Assembly: GCF_000428725.1 (NCBI RefSeq)
Contig: NZ_AUAM01000015.1
Span: 62,001 to 126,000 of the forward strand
DNA: 64,000 bases
Origin: Psychromonas aquimarina ATCC BAA-1526
GTDB taxonomy: Bacteria > Pseudomonadota > Gammaproteobacteria > Enterobacterales > Psychromonadaceae
Direction of reading: 5' to 3'
This document shows positions 1 to 9,171 of this stretch, one piece after another. The position numbers and the translations under genes are program-made. Numbering within the stretch: the stretch's first letter is position 1; every line of letters begins with the position of its first letter. The notes beneath the pieces were generated by a model. It had not been told where the DNA came from and ran no database searches. It saw only the letters and a program-made list of their open reading frames with translations.

Positions 1-2
1 GC

Positions 3-1298
3 CGCTATTTTTTAGATAATGACGGTATTGAAAAGATATACAGCAGGGAAAAATTAGCAGAACTGGTTAATGAGTTTGTTTCTTTTGTACCGGTTTTACG
101 TATGGGTAGTGAAGCGCCATTGATTATGGACTCTGAAGAGGAGGAAGCCAAAGAGTTATCTAGTAAAAGAGAGCGTTGTGAAGAAAGAATTAAACGTGTA
201 TTTAAACGTCTGGTTGGCTCTTCGCAGCAGTTATCTGAATACGAAATGGGGCGCGGATATGAAGCGCTTGCTTATCTGTTTGACCATTACCTGTTTAAGC
301 GTTACGGCGGATTTGATTACCATAAAGTTGATTTTGAACACGATATTCATAGCCAGCGGCCGTTTTCTTTTCTCGCTTTAACCCACTTTAATGATCTGTT
401 TAAAACCGGACATAAAAGAGACCGGGCGATGCTGCTGCTGATCCTTGGAGAATTTTTACAAGTGAGAGGCGAGCACCTGCTGCGGCGGGGGGCAACCCCT
501 ATATTATTACTGGAAGAACCGGAAAATAATTTACATCCTGTCAATTTAGCGATTACCTGGCGATTTTTCTCTTTGTTACCCATGCAGAAGCTGGTCAGTA
601 CCAACTCTAGTCAGCTTTTATCGTTTTTCCCTTTAAGCCGTATTCAGCGCCTGGTTAGACAGGCGGATTTAATTAAAAGTTACTCTTTAAATGCAGCTCA
701 TTTTTCCAATAATGATTTACGCAGAATAGCCTTTCATCTGCGTATGACACGCCCGCAAAGTCTTTTTGCGCGTTCCTGGTTATTAGTTGAAGGGGAAACT
801 GAGACCTGGCTGCTAACTGAACTGGCCCGTTTATGCGGCTATCATCTGGTGGTAGAGGGGGTACAGATTATTGAGTTTGCCCAGTGCGGCGTTGCTCCTC
901 TGATTAAACTTGCTCAGGATCTGCATATTGAATGGCATGTATTAACGGATGGGGACGCTGCCGGACAAAAATATGCCGGCCGGGTCGAGGAGATGTTGTC
1001 AGCAAAAGACTTTTTAGCGAATCGCCTTTCCGTATTACCGGCACTGGATATTGAGCATCTGTTTTTCGACAGTGGGTTTTCTGATATTTATCTTGAAGCG
1101 GCGAATTATACTGAGAAGGATTTAGCGCGTGTTGCGGTGAATAAAATTATTGATAAAGCGGTACATAAATATTCTAAACCAGGATTAGGTCTGGCAATTG
1201 CGACGGCTGTTGAGGAACGCGGAGCAGATTCTATTCCGCCGCTGTTAAAACGTTTGTTTGCTCGTCTGGTTGGTTTAGCAAGAACGCAGTCCGGTTGA
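3..1298 (+). CDS. OLD-family ATP-dependent endonuclease (YbjD-like), 5' truncated
   Basis: The reading frame is open from base 3 with no start, so the N-terminal ABC-ATPase part (Walker A) lies outside the window. What remains shows the ABC/OLD Walker B region EEPENNLHP near 510-545 and a C-terminal TOPRIM-like domain (LLVEGETETWLL, then VLTDGDAAGQ), the usual order for OLD-family ATPase/TOPRIM nucleases and for the E. coli YbjD type (DUF2813). Members couple ATP hydrolysis to DNA nicking or degradation; the cellular role of YbjD is poorly defined. The internal ATG at 102 is not the true start because homologous-looking sequence runs on upstream. The stop codon sits in the loop of a hairpin. 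No partner gene (for example a Gabija GajB helicase) follows, so I prefer a housekeeping YbjD-like role to phage defence. Confidence 0.75.
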   Translation, partial: RYFLDNDGIEKIYSREKLAELVNEFVSFVPVLRMGSEAPLIMDSEEEEAKELSSKRERCEERIKRVFKRLVGSSQQLSEYEMGRGYEALAYLFDHYLFKRYGGFDYHKVDFEHDIHSQRPFSFLALTHFNDLFKTGHKRDRAMLLLILGEFLQVRGEHLLRRGATPILLLEEPENNLHPVNLAITWRFFSLLPMQKLVSTNSSQLLSFFPLSRIQRLVRQADLIKSYSLNAAHFSNNDLRRIAFHLRMTRPQSLFARSWLLVEGETETWLLTELARLCGYHLVVEGVQIIEFAQCGVAPLIKLAQDLHIEWHVLTDGDAAGQKYAGRVEEMLSAKDFLANRLSVLPALDIEHLFFDSGFSDIYLEAANYTEKDLARVAVNKIIDKAVHKYSKPGLGLAIATAVEERGADSIPPLLKRLFARLVGLARTQSG

Positions 1299-1314
1299 GC
1301 AGACTGCGTTTATT
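1283..1314 (+). terminator. Hairpin overlapping the stop codon of the OLD-family gene
   Basis: Perfect 9-bp arms AACGCAGTC (1283-1291) and GACTGCGTT (1302-1310), with the TGA stop in the loop; the following T-tract is short (TATT). Plausible weak intrinsic terminator. Confidence 0.45.
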
Positions 1315-1341
1315 GCCAGATAGTCTGAATATCTTCAGGGG

Positions 1342-1773
1342 TTATTTAGACTGGTAGGTAAGCTTATGCTCTTTACCCGTCAGAATTAATGTCTGTTCGT
1401 TTAATTGAATGTCTGACCAGTCTGCTAATACAGAAGCCACAACCATTTCCACTTCATTGGTCTGCCGGCGGCACATTTTGCGCGTACTGCCCATTTTTTC
1501 AATGCGCAGCTGGTTATTGTGCAGCTCAAGCGCGCCGAAAAAGTTATTACAAGCCAGGTTACCGGTTGCTTTAGACTGGGCATCAATGGTGATTGTGCTG
1601 TTGATTTCAGCATCTACTGCCTGCTGGTCAATATTCACTAACTGCCATTTATTCTGGAGTTGTATCAGTTCAATGACGGCTGGTGAAACATCAGTATTGT
1701 TAGTCGCTGCTGTGCTGCAGGAGAATAAAAATAATGATGTTGATAAAACTGCCGCTGTTTTAAACAGGCTCAT
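1342..1773 (-). CDS. META-domain (HslJ-like) lipoprotein
   Basis: A 143-aa protein with a signal peptide ending in a lipobox (L16-F17-S18-C19), so probably a lipoprotein. The mature part matches the META/HslJ fold pattern: WQLVNID near residue 43, then ATGNLACNNFFG and a KMGSTRKMC segment typical of the family. HslJ-type proteins are envelope proteins linked in E. coli to heat shock and novobiocin tolerance; the molecular function is unknown. The ATG is directly adjacent to the TAG stop of spoT, and its ribosome site (AAAGGAAA) lies inside spoT, which indicates co-transcription and translational coupling with spoT. That pairing is not the usual gmk-rpoZ-spoT-trmH arrangement of enterics. Confidence 0.8.
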   Translation of the reverse strand: MSLFKTAAVLSTSLFLFSCSTAATNNTDVSPAVIELIQLQNKWQLVNIDQQAVDAEINSTITIDAQSKATGNLACNNFFGALELHNNQLRIEKMGSTRKMCRRQTNEVEMVVASVLADWSDIQLNEQTLILTGKEHKLTYQSK

Positions 1774-3915
1774 CTAGATTTCCTTTGCTTTTATTTTTTT
1801 GTTGCTTCGTTTGACACTGGTTACGCTGGAAAGTTTCTTAATCTGACGCATTACTCGTGACAAATGAATTCGGTTGATAACAGTCAGGGTTAAGTTGATC
1901 GAATAAACATGATCCGGTAATTCAGTGGTCTGAAGATCCACCACATTGGCATTACTTTTGGCAATAATATTAAACAGTTGAGCCAGGCCGGCTTTATGGT
2001 TAATCATCATGATATTGAGATCGCTGGAATATTCATACTGATTCATGAAATCCATATCCCATTCAACAGGGATATATTTATCTAATTCATTTTCATAACC
2101 GGTAACATTATGACAGTTCTGCAGATGTACCACTAAACCTTTACCCGGACTCGCATGGGCAACAATGGTATCTCCAGGTAACGGCTTACAGCAGTTGGCG
2201 TAAGATATCATCATATCTTCAGTGCCTTTGATGGCACTTTGGCGGGTCTGCTGTTTTAATTCCGACTCGGTTAATTCATCGGTGTTGCCGCGCAGGCGTC
2301 GGGCAATAATAATACTCATCAGCTTACCGCTGCCTATTTCGTGCAGCAGGCTGTTAAAATCATCAAGATGGTGATCAGCAATAACCCTGTCGATATTTTC
2401 CTGCGGGATATCAGTTAAATTGGTACGGTTAAGCGCCTGTTTTAATAAACGCCGTCCTTCCGGAATGGTGATTTCTCTGGGCAGCTGTTTAAGGTACTGA
2501 CGAATATTGTTGCGGGCTTTATGAGTGGCAACAAAGTTTAACCAGTCTGCGCAGGGCTGCGGTTTATTGGAGGTGATAATCTGGATAGTCTGGCCGCTTT
2601 CAAGTTTATCGCTGAGCAGTGCAAATTCTTTGTCTATTTTGGCGCCCGTGCAGCGGTGGCCGATTTTGGTATGCAGTGCATAAGCAAAATCAACAGGGGT
2701 TGCATGAGCGGGTAAAACAATGATTTTTCCCTGCGGGGTTAACACATGAATCTCGTTATTACCCAGCTCCTGCTTAATATTTTCCAGCATTACCAGTGAG
2801 TTAGTTGTATTGTCTTCCTGATCAGAGAGCCCCTGGAACCAGTTGCGAGTCTGCAGCTGCGCGGTCATATTAGAGTTGCCGCTGCCTTCTTTATAACTCC
2901 AGTGTGCAGCTATGCCTTGTTTGGCTACTGCATCCATATCTTCGGTACGGATTTGAATTTCAATATTCACACCATGGTGGGTGATTAAAGTGGTATGCAG
3001 CGACTGGTAGCTGTTTGATTTAGGAATCGCGATATAATCTTCGAAATGCTCGAGTTTCGGCTGATAGAGGTGATGCATCTGCCCTAAGACCCGGTAACAG
3101 GTATCAAGATCTTTAACTATGATGCGGAAAGCATAAACATCCATTACATCATGGAACTGACAGCCTTTTTTGCGCATTTTCCGGTACAGGCTGTACAGGT
3201 GTTTTTCACGCCCGATAACGTCTGCTTCAATCGACATGCTGTCTAATTTTGCTGAAATCTCATCACAGATACTTTGAATAAAGTCTTTGCGGTTGCCGCG
3301 TGCTTTGGTGATGGCATCTTTTAATACATAATAGCGGGCGGAATTTTGTGCTTTGAAAGCAAGCTTTTCTAATTCGTTTTTGAGGTGGTGAAGGCCAAGC
3401 CGGTCGGCAATTGGAGTGAATATCTCAAAGGTTTCACGGGCAATCCGCCTGCGTTTATCAAGGCGTAATGAGTCTAAGGTACGCATATTGTGAACGCGGT
3501 CGGCAATTTTAATGAGCATAACCCGGAAGTCTTTAGACATGGCGATCAGCATCTTACGGATATTTTCTGCCTGCGCCTGTTCGCGGTCTTTAAAGTTAAC
3601 TTTATCTAACTTAGTAACGCCTTCCACTAACTCGGCAACACTTGGATTGAAGGTATCTGACAGCTCCTGGTAGGTTACCTCTGTATCTTCAAGAACATCA
3701 TGGAGAAGCGCCGCCGCAATTGCTTCATGATCCAGCTTCATCTCCGCCAGTATTTCAGCAACTGCTACGGGATGAGTGATATAAGGTTCACCGCTTGCTC
3801 GTTGAACGCCGTCGTGTGCGGCGTAAGCAAACTCATAAGCTCGCTCAATAAACTGACATTGCTCTGGGGCAAGGTAAGATTGAGTCAAATCTTTAAGTGC
3901 TTGAAATATTAACAT
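1774..3915 (-). CDS. spoT: Bifunctional (p)ppGpp synthetase/hydrolase SpoT
   Basis: A 713-aa RelA/SpoT homologue (E. coli SpoT is 702 aa). An intact HD hydrolase domain occupies the N terminus: H48 in YITHPV, H72-D73 in LLHDVLEDT and KIADRVHNMRTL near 140. The synthetase domain follows (GREKHLYSLYRKM near 235, then KSNSYQSLHTT), with a TGS domain near 390-450 and an ACT domain over the last 75 residues. The intact HD motif distinguishes it from RelA, whose HD is degenerate. It makes and degrades the stringent-response alarmone in the cytoplasm. rpoZ and gmk, its usual upstream partners, are absent: nfo lies upstream on the same strand, so spoT probably has its own promoter in 3916-4076. Confidence 0.96.
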   Translation of the reverse strand: MLIFQALKDLTQSYLAPEQCQFIERAYEFAYAAHDGVQRASGEPYITHPVAVAEILAEMKLDHEAIAAALLHDVLEDTEVTYQELSDTFNPSVAELVEGVTKLDKVNFKDREQAQAENIRKMLIAMSKDFRVMLIKIADRVHNMRTLDSLRLDKRRRIARETFEIFTPIADRLGLHHLKNELEKLAFKAQNSARYYVLKDAITKARGNRKDFIQSICDEISAKLDSMSIEADVIGREKHLYSLYRKMRKKGCQFHDVMDVYAFRIIVKDLDTCYRVLGQMHHLYQPKLEHFEDYIAIPKSNSYQSLHTTLITHHGVNIEIQIRTEDMDAVAKQGIAAHWSYKEGSGNSNMTAQLQTRNWFQGLSDQEDNTTNSLVMLENIKQELGNNEIHVLTPQGKIIVLPAHATPVDFAYALHTKIGHRCTGAKIDKEFALLSDKLESGQTIQIITSNKPQPCADWLNFVATHKARNNIRQYLKQLPREITIPEGRRLLKQALNRTNLTDIPQENIDRVIADHHLDDFNSLLHEIGSGKLMSIIIARRLRGNTDELTESELKQQTRQSAIKGTEDMMISYANCCKPLPGDTIVAHASPGKGLVVHLQNCHNVTGYENELDKYIPVEWDMDFMNQYEYSSDLNIMMINHKAGLAQLFNIIAKSNANVVDLQTTELPDHVYSINLTLTVINRIHLSRVMRQIKKLSSVTSVKRSNKKIKAKEI

Positions 3916-4076
3916 TTGCGACCTTATTTTTAATAACCTGTCAATAATAGTAAAGCCAGTTAGCAGACTTGGAAAGTATAAAAACTAACTTTTCTATTTT
4001 TATTGTGTTGATTGCTGCAATTGTCGGATTTCTTCATGGGGAATATCCGAACTAATGCTCTGCCGCTGCTGCGGTA

Positions 4077-4925
4077 TTAACTTTCTAAAACCCACTCTTT
4101 TAACTGCTGGATTTCCTGCGGCCAGATTTCCGGATCCGTTGTTTCTAATACCATGGGGATATTATCAAATCTTGGATCCTGCATGATATATCTGAAGCAG
4201 GACCAGCCGATTTCACCGGCCCCTAATGAAGCATGGCGGTCTACTCTGCTTGCCAGCGGCACTTTGCTGTCATTGATATGCATAGCCGCCAGGTATTCAA
4301 AGCCGACAATCTCTGAAAATGCCTTAAATGTCTCACGACAGGCCTCTTCGCTGCGCAGATCGTAACCGGAAACAAAAGTATGGCAGGTATCCAGACAAAC
4401 TCCAACACGCTGTTTATCTTCAACATGTTCGATAATGACAGCCAGCTGTTCAAAAGAATAACCTAAATTGGTGCCTTGCCCTGCGGTATTTTCAATCACG
4501 GCTTTGACTGTAGTTGTCTGCTGCAGAGCCCAGTTTATGGATTCGGCAACACGCAGCAGGCAGTCATGTTCGCTGATCTTTTTAAGGTGACTGCCGGGAT
4601 GAAAGTTCAATAATGTTAAACCCAGCTGTTCACAGCGCTGCATTTCGTCTAAAAAAGCATTTCTGGATTTTTGTAATGCTTCCTGTTCCGGGTGGCCGAG
4701 ATTAATTAAATAAGAGTCGTGGGGCAGGATCTGCTCCGGACTGAAATTATAACGAATGCAGGCCGCTTTAAATTTACGGATGGTGTCATTATCAAGCGGT
4801 TTAGCTTCCCAGCGGCGCTGGTTCTTGGTAAATAATGCAAAGGCGGTTGCACCTATTTCATGCGCATTTTTTGGGGCGTTAAATACGCCGCCGGAAGCAC
4901 TGACGTGTGCGCCGATGTATTTCAT
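4077..4925 (-). CDS. nfo: Endonuclease IV (AP endonuclease)
   Basis: A 282-aa TIM-barrel AP endonuclease, close to the E. coli length (285). The zinc ligands of the family are visible in order: [58 protein letters not shown] and VLETT. It incises 5' to abasic sites and removes blocked 3' ends in base-excision repair. It stands alone, with about 160 bases to spoT downstream and a divergent cobalamin operon upstream. A weak imperfect hairpin follows the stop but lacks a good U-tract. Confidence 0.95.
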   Translation of the reverse strand: MKYIGAHVSASGGVFNAPKNAHEIGATAFALFTKNQRRWEAKPLDNDTIRKFKAACIRYNFSPEQILPHDSYLINLGHPEQEALQKSRNAFLDEMQRCEQLGLTLLNFHPGSHLKKISEHDCLLRVAESINWALQQTTTVKAVIENTAGQGTNLGYSFEQLAVIIEHVEDKQRVGVCLDTCHTFVSGYDLRSEEACRETFKAFSEIVGFEYLAAMHINDSKVPLASRVDRHASLGAGEIGWSCFRYIMQDPRFDNIPMVLETTDPEIWPQEIQQLKEWVLES

Positions 4926-5163
4926 AGCTGAATATCCGTAAGTTATATAGCCGTGAAGTATAAATAAATTTAGCAGGGCAATAAATCAATTATCGGCAGT
5001 GCTTATTAAGAATGAGGAAAATTTTACCGGCAGATTAAGTTAAACAGAAAAAAGAGGTTAAATTGTATTCAGAGAATTAAATATGAGCTTCATAATAGCC
5101 TCGTTAACAGCCCGGCGGCCTGCTATGATCTGCATTGTCTATTAAACCAGAAAAGGATTTTCC

Positions 5164-6108
5164 TTGTTAATTATCAAGTTATTAAGTGCCTACTGTTTAG
5201 ATATATTGTTTGCCGATCCCTATCGAATTCCGCATCCGGTACAGGTAATCGGCTGGTTTATCAGCCGCCTGGAAAAAATGACGCCGCCAGGTTTTAAAAA
5301 ACAGTGGGGTGCGGCTGCTAATTTACTGGTTCTCAGTACAACCTTTTTTGTTTGTTTATGGCTGGCGCGCCTGCACTGGGTAATTGAAGTGTATCTGCTT
5401 TATACCTGTCTGGCGACGCGCTCTTTAGCAGATGAAGCGCTTAAAGTTAAAAACATTATTGAGCAGGATGATATCAGCCTGGCACGTCAGGAGATAGGCT
5501 ACCTGGTCAGTCGTGATACCAGCGAAATGGATAAAAAGCAGATTATCCGCAGTACCCTGGAAACCGTTGCTGAAAACAGCGTAGATGCTGTTGTTTCGCC
5601 TCTGTTTTATATGCTGCTTGGTGCACTGCTTGAGCCGTACCTGGCAGAAGCAATGCTGGCGTTCGCTATGCTTTATAAAGCGGTTAATACTTTTGATTCC
5701 ATGTGGGGCTATAAAACAGCGCGCTATAAAGAGTTAGGCTGGTTTAGTGCCCGCCTGGATGACTGGGCAAACTATCTGCCGGCTCGTCTTACCGGTGGGA
5801 TTTTACTGCCTGTTTCAGCGTATCTGCTTAATCTGAACTGGAAAAATGCCTGGTATATTTTTAAACGGGACCGCTGTAATCATGCCAGCCCAAACTCCGG
5901 ACATCCGGAGTCTGCTGTTGCCGGGGCCTTAGATATTCAGTTCGGCGGGCGCACTCAGTATTTTGGTGAGTGGCAGGATAAACCGACAATCGGTGATAAA
6001 AATAAGCCGTTTACAGAAAATTTAATCGACAAAGCAGTCTGGCTGTTATGGTCAAGTTCCCTGCTGATGCTGGCTGTCATCTTTATAATTTTAATTTTTA
6101 CAGGATAA
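5164..6108 (+). CDS. cbiB: Adenosylcobinamide-phosphate synthase CbiB/CobD
   Basis: A 314-aa polytopic inner-membrane protein. The N terminus matches the family opening (LDILFADPYRIPHPVQVIG), and later motifs NSVDAVVSPLFYMLLG and SPNSGHPESAVAGAL are characteristic. CbiB joins aminopropanol (or its phosphate) to adenosylcobyric acid. The best start is TTG at 5164, preceded by an AAAAGGA ribosome site; no in-frame ATG comes early enough to keep the conserved N terminus. The next gene, the phosphothreonine decarboxylase that makes its substrate, begins 3 bases after the stop. No cobalamin-riboswitch B12 box is recognisable upstream. Confidence 0.93.
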   Translation: MLIIKLLSAYCLDILFADPYRIPHPVQVIGWFISRLEKMTPPGFKKQWGAAANLLVLSTTFFVCLWLARLHWVIEVYLLYTCLATRSLADEALKVKNIIEQDDISLARQEIGYLVSRDTSEMDKKQIIRSTLETVAENSVDAVVSPLFYMLLGALLEPYLAEAMLAFAMLYKAVNTFDSMWGYKTARYKELGWFSARLDDWANYLPARLTGGILLPVSAYLLNLNWKNAWYIFKRDRCNHASPNSGHPESAVAGALDIQFGGRTQYFGEWQDKPTIGDKNKPFTENLIDKAVWLLWSSSLLMLAVIFIILIFTG

Positions 6109-6111
6109 ATC

Positions 6112-7206
6112 ATGGATTTACATGGTGGTAATGTACACCGTCTGAAGCGGGACAGTACTCGGCAGGATACACAGCAGTGGTTAGATTATAGTGCTAATAT
6201 CAACCCGCTGGGCGTTCCCCGGTCGTTCACAAATGCATTAACAGAGCACCGCTATGCACTGGATATTTACCCGGATCCCGATTATGTAGATTTACGTCAG
6301 TCGTTAGCTGAATTTTCTAACGTTGAAATGGAGAATGTCTTAGTAGGTAACGGTGCGACTGAGATGATTTTTCTTTTTTTTAAAGCCCTTAAAGCATCAA
6401 AGGCGCTGATTATCGGGCCGACTTTTGCTGAATATGCCCGGGCGGCAGAGTCAGCAGGAACACAGATAGATTATTTTATTCTGGACAGCTGTGACGGTTT
6501 TAAACTAGATATGCAGCTGCTGGAGGCGCAGATAAAGCAGGGCTATCAAGTACTGACTTTATGTAACCCGAATAACCCGACTGGTAATCTTCTGGATTTA
6601 CAGACATTGAAACAGATTATAAAGCTCTGTGAAGAGAATCAGGTGCAGCTGCTGTTAGATGAAGCCTTTATTGAGTTTGTTGACAGCGGCTTTCAGAAAA
6701 GTGCGGTTATATTTCAGTCACCGTCGGTATTTATTATAAGAGCATTAACTAAGTTTTTTGCTCTACCCGGCATTCGTTTAGGCTGGGCTGTTTCATTTAA
6801 TGAAGCGCTGAATGCTAGAATAGGGCAGATCCGCGAGCCCTGGTCTGTAAATTGTTTTGCCGAGCTTGCCGGGATCACCGTGGTAAAAGATCAGACTTAT
6901 ATTAATGATTCTATAGCGTGGATAACTAATGAAAAGAGGGTTTTCAGGAATTTATTAAAAAGCTTAAAAGGTATAGAGGTGTTTGCAACAGAGTGTAATT
7001 TTATTCTGCTGCGCCTGCCTATGCCGCTTTGTGCGCAACAGTGTCGGCAATATTTATTAAAAGAGGGGGTTATCGTACGTGATGCGGGTAACTTTATAGG
7101 TTTAGACAGCCGTTTTATTCGTGTCGCAGTGAAGGATGCGCCGTCTAATAAAAGGCTGTATCAGCTGTTAAAGAATTACCTTGATGATCAACAGAAGTCA
7201 GAATAA
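6112..7206 (+). CDS. cobD: Threonine-phosphate decarboxylase-like aminotransferase (CobD/CobC)
   Basis: A 364-aa fold-type I PLP enzyme. Key features are NPNNPTG at 152-158, DEAF at 183-186 and the PLP lysine K214 in ALTKFFALPGIRLGW. The opening MDLHGGNVHRL with YSANINPLG near 27-34 marks the CobD/CobC branch rather than HisC. It decarboxylates L-threonine phosphate to (R)-1-amino-2-propanol phosphate, the CbiB substrate, and is the second gene of that operon. Histidinol-phosphate aminotransferase is the main alternative, made unlikely by the N terminus and the neighbour. Confidence 0.9.
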   Translation: MDLHGGNVHRLKRDSTRQDTQQWLDYSANINPLGVPRSFTNALTEHRYALDIYPDPDYVDLRQSLAEFSNVEMENVLVGNGATEMIFLFFKALKASKALIIGPTFAEYARAAESAGTQIDYFILDSCDGFKLDMQLLEAQIKQGYQVLTLCNPNNPTGNLLDLQTLKQIIKLCEENQVQLLLDEAFIEFVDSGFQKSAVIFQSPSVFIIRALTKFFALPGIRLGWAVSFNEALNARIGQIREPWSVNCFAELAGITVVKDQTYINDSIAWITNEKRVFRNLLKSLKGIEVFATECNFILLRLPMPLCAQQCRQYLLKEGVIVRDAGNFIGLDSRFIRVAVKDAPSNKRLYQLLKNYLDDQQKSE

Positions 7207-7239
7207 GTATCCGACCACTTAATAATCAGCTGGCTATAA

Positions 7240-7704
7240 CTAATTGCGTTCTAACCAGAATTTTTCTTCATTGAAGCTTATTAAAATCCGGTGCTTTTCA
7301 TGCTCGATAATGTCGGCACTGCTTTGCGAGCTGGCAAAACCCGAAGATTGACTGCTGATCGATTTAAAGATGACTGACAGCAGAATTTTCGGATCATCAA
7401 GTTCCCACTGACCGGTATATATGATTTCATTGTCTGTATCTGAAGTTTGTTTAATGGAGAAGAAACCGGGATTTTTAAATACCCATTCCTGCTTCGTCTG
7501 CCCGCTTTTTCCAGTCCATTTTCCAATTAAAAAGGGCTGTGAAAATTTATCCGCTGCTGGTGAAGTGCTTGGTGGCGTTACTATCTGCTGCTCTTCTTGT
7601 GTCTGTGAAAAGTGGGTCACTCCTTTTTCATCCTGCCAGGTGTAAATTTCTGCGCTCACTGAAAAAGAAGATAAAATCAATAATAAGGTAAAAAAATAGG
7701 GCAT
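7240..7704 (-). CDS. DUF4124 domain secreted protein
   Basis: About 154 aa from the ATG at 7704; an upstream in-frame ATG at 7764 would put 20 residues ahead of what is clearly a signal peptide (hydrophobic run ending FSVSA). Just after the cleavage site, EIYTWQDEKGVTHFSQ is the DUF4124 signature, a small periplasmic domain of unknown function. The rest is Ser/Gln rich and ends in a beta-rich segment without a recognised family. It faces cobD convergently with 33 bases between the stops. Confidence 0.75.
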   Translation of the reverse strand: MPYFFTLLLILSSFSVSAEIYTWQDEKGVTHFSQTQEEQQIVTPPSTSPAADKFSQPFLIGKWTGKSGQTKQEWVFKNPGFFSIKQTSDTDNEIIYTGQWELDDPKILLSVIFKSISSQSSGFASSQSSADIIEHEKHRILISFNEEKFWLERN

Positions 7705-7817
7705 GTCCGTTGCTCTTCGATAATAATTGAAGCATAGAATAATAACTCTAATTTTGAACAGCAAGCAGAACTTTTGTAAACTGTCGAATTTATGCGCAAA
7801 TATGTGAGGAAAATAAG

Positions 7818-8087
7818 GTGGCCTGTAAGTTCTGTAGGGAAAGTTTATTTAGAGAAAAACTGGGCCGCTGTAAACGCTGTATGTGGCTTAATCTGGGCTT
7901 GTTAATTTTTTCGGGGGGCGGCTGGTATCTTTTACAGCAGTCAGGACCCAGGCAGGTTGAAACAATTGCGTTACTGCTGACATTTTCAGGCGCTTTACTG
8001 TTGATGCTTTTACATATTGGTGCTTATATTTATTACCGCCTGCAGGGTATAACTCACCCTACGGAAGATATACACAGCCGAGAATAG
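7818..8087 (+). CDS. DUF3624 small membrane protein
   Basis: An 89-aa protein beginning with GTG at 7818, preceded by GAGGAAAATAAG. Two CxxC pairs at the N terminus (CKFC, and CKRC near residue 20) resemble a zinc ribbon; two hydrophobic helices follow (about 24-41 and 50-73). This matches the DUF3624 family of Vibrio and relatives, function unknown. Its 3' end overlaps the convergent anmK gene by 29 bases. Confidence 0.75.
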   Translation: MACKFCRESLFREKLGRCKRCMWLNLGLLIFSGGGWYLLQQSGPRQVETIALLLTFSGALLLMLLHIGAYIYYRLQGITHPTEDIHSRE

Positions 8088-9171
8088 CATCTTGTCTGGC
8101 CCCGGTTACCGCTTTAAGGGGAACCGGTTTTTCTAAGCAGCGCTGTTCTGCCAGCCAGGCAAAGGCGGCCGCTTCTACATACATAGGATCAATATTTAAG
8201 CTGTGAGTATCGTTAATCCTATGCTTAGGTAATAAAGCTTGTAAGCGTTCCATCAGCAGCTGGTTTAGAGCGCCTCCTCCGCAGACAAAGGTCTCGCAGC
8301 CCCGGGTATGTATTTGAATCTGCTCAGAGATGGTTACAGCGCTGAATTCCAGTAAAGTCCGCTGAATGTCGGCATCTGAGTACTGTTCTATATTGACTAA
8401 GCTCAGCTGCTGTTTCAGCCAGGCCAGATTAAACTTTTCCCGTCCGGTGCTTTTAGGTGCTGTTTTTTTTAAATACGGTTCAGTTAATAATTGCGCTAAT
8501 AGGGCTGATATAACTTCTCCCTGGGAGGCAAAAGATCCGTTTTTATCAAAGCTTTTCTGTCGGGTTTCATTGATCCAGGCATCCAGCAGCATATTACCCG
8601 GGCCGGTATCATAACCGAGCACATTTTTATCCGAAGTTAATACACTGATATTGGCTATGCCGCCGATATTCACAATAACGCGTTTTTTTCCTTTTTCGGC
8701 AAACAGAGCCTGATGAAAAGCCGGGACTAATGGTGCCCCTTGTCCGCCGTAGGCCATATCCATACGTCTGAAATCGGCAGCGCAGGGGATGCCGGTTGCG
8801 GCTGCAATTAAAGCCGCGTCACCAATCTGCTGAGTAAAGGGGTATAAACCCGATGGAGAATGAAAAATAGTTTGTCCGTGGCTGCCGACTGCAGTGATTT
8901 GTGAGGCCGATAATCCGCTTTCTTTGAGTAACTGTTTAACGGCATCCGCGCAGGCTAAAGCGAACTGCTGATCTGTTTCTCCCAGTGTCTGCAGATCAAC
9001 ATGTTTATCCCGGCATATCTGTAAAAGGCGGCTGCGCAGCTTTTCGGGAAGAGCCGGAGCACTACCTGCTATCTGCTGAAAACCTGAGCTGGTTCGCCGG
9101 GTGATCACTACATCTATCGCATCCAGACTGGTTCCGGACATAATGCCTATGTAGTAACTACCGAGAGTCAT
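8059..9171 (-). CDS. anmK: Anhydro-N-acetylmuramic acid kinase
   Basis: A 370-aa ASKHA-fold kinase. Motifs in order: GIMSGTSLDAID (phosphate 1), VGSHGQTIFHSP, RRMDMAYGGQGAPLVP, VNIGGIANIS, DTGPGNMLLD and FVCGGGALN. It phosphorylates and opens 1,6-anhydroMurNAc to MurNAc-6-phosphate during cell-wall recycling. The ATG is adjacent to the hemN stop, so the two are probably one transcript, although the functions are unrelated. Confidence 0.95.
   Translation of the reverse strand: MTLGSYYIGIMSGTSLDAIDVVITRRTSSGFQQIAGSAPALPEKLRSRLLQICRDKHVDLQTLGETDQQFALACADAVKQLLKESGLSASQITAVGSHGQTIFHSPSGLYPFTQQIGDAALIAAATGIPCAADFRRMDMAYGGQGAPLVPAFHQALFAEKGKKRVIVNIGGIANISVLTSDKNVLGYDTGPGNMLLDAWINETRQKSFDKNGSFASQGEVISALLAQLLTEPYLKKTAPKSTGREKFNLAWLKQQLSLVNIEQYSDADIQRTLLEFSAVTISEQIQIHTRGCETFVCGGGALNQLLMERLQALLPKHRINDTHSLNIDPMYVEAAAFAWLAEQRCLEKPVPLKAVTGARQDAILGCVYLP

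Noticed and set aside
1..1298. Anti-phage defence system (Gabija- or OLD class 2-like)
   Set aside because: Only the nuclease gene is visible, with no helicase partner and housekeeping neighbours; the part upstream of the window would need to be seen.
4000..4076. C-terminal coding remnant after nfo (a frame ending HEEIRQLQQSTQ)
   Set aside because: It is only a shifted-frame extension of nfo with no start or homology; probably chance.
4926..5163. Possible cobalamin riboswitch before cbiB
   Set aside because: No B12-box-like segment or pairing pattern could be found in the 237 bases.
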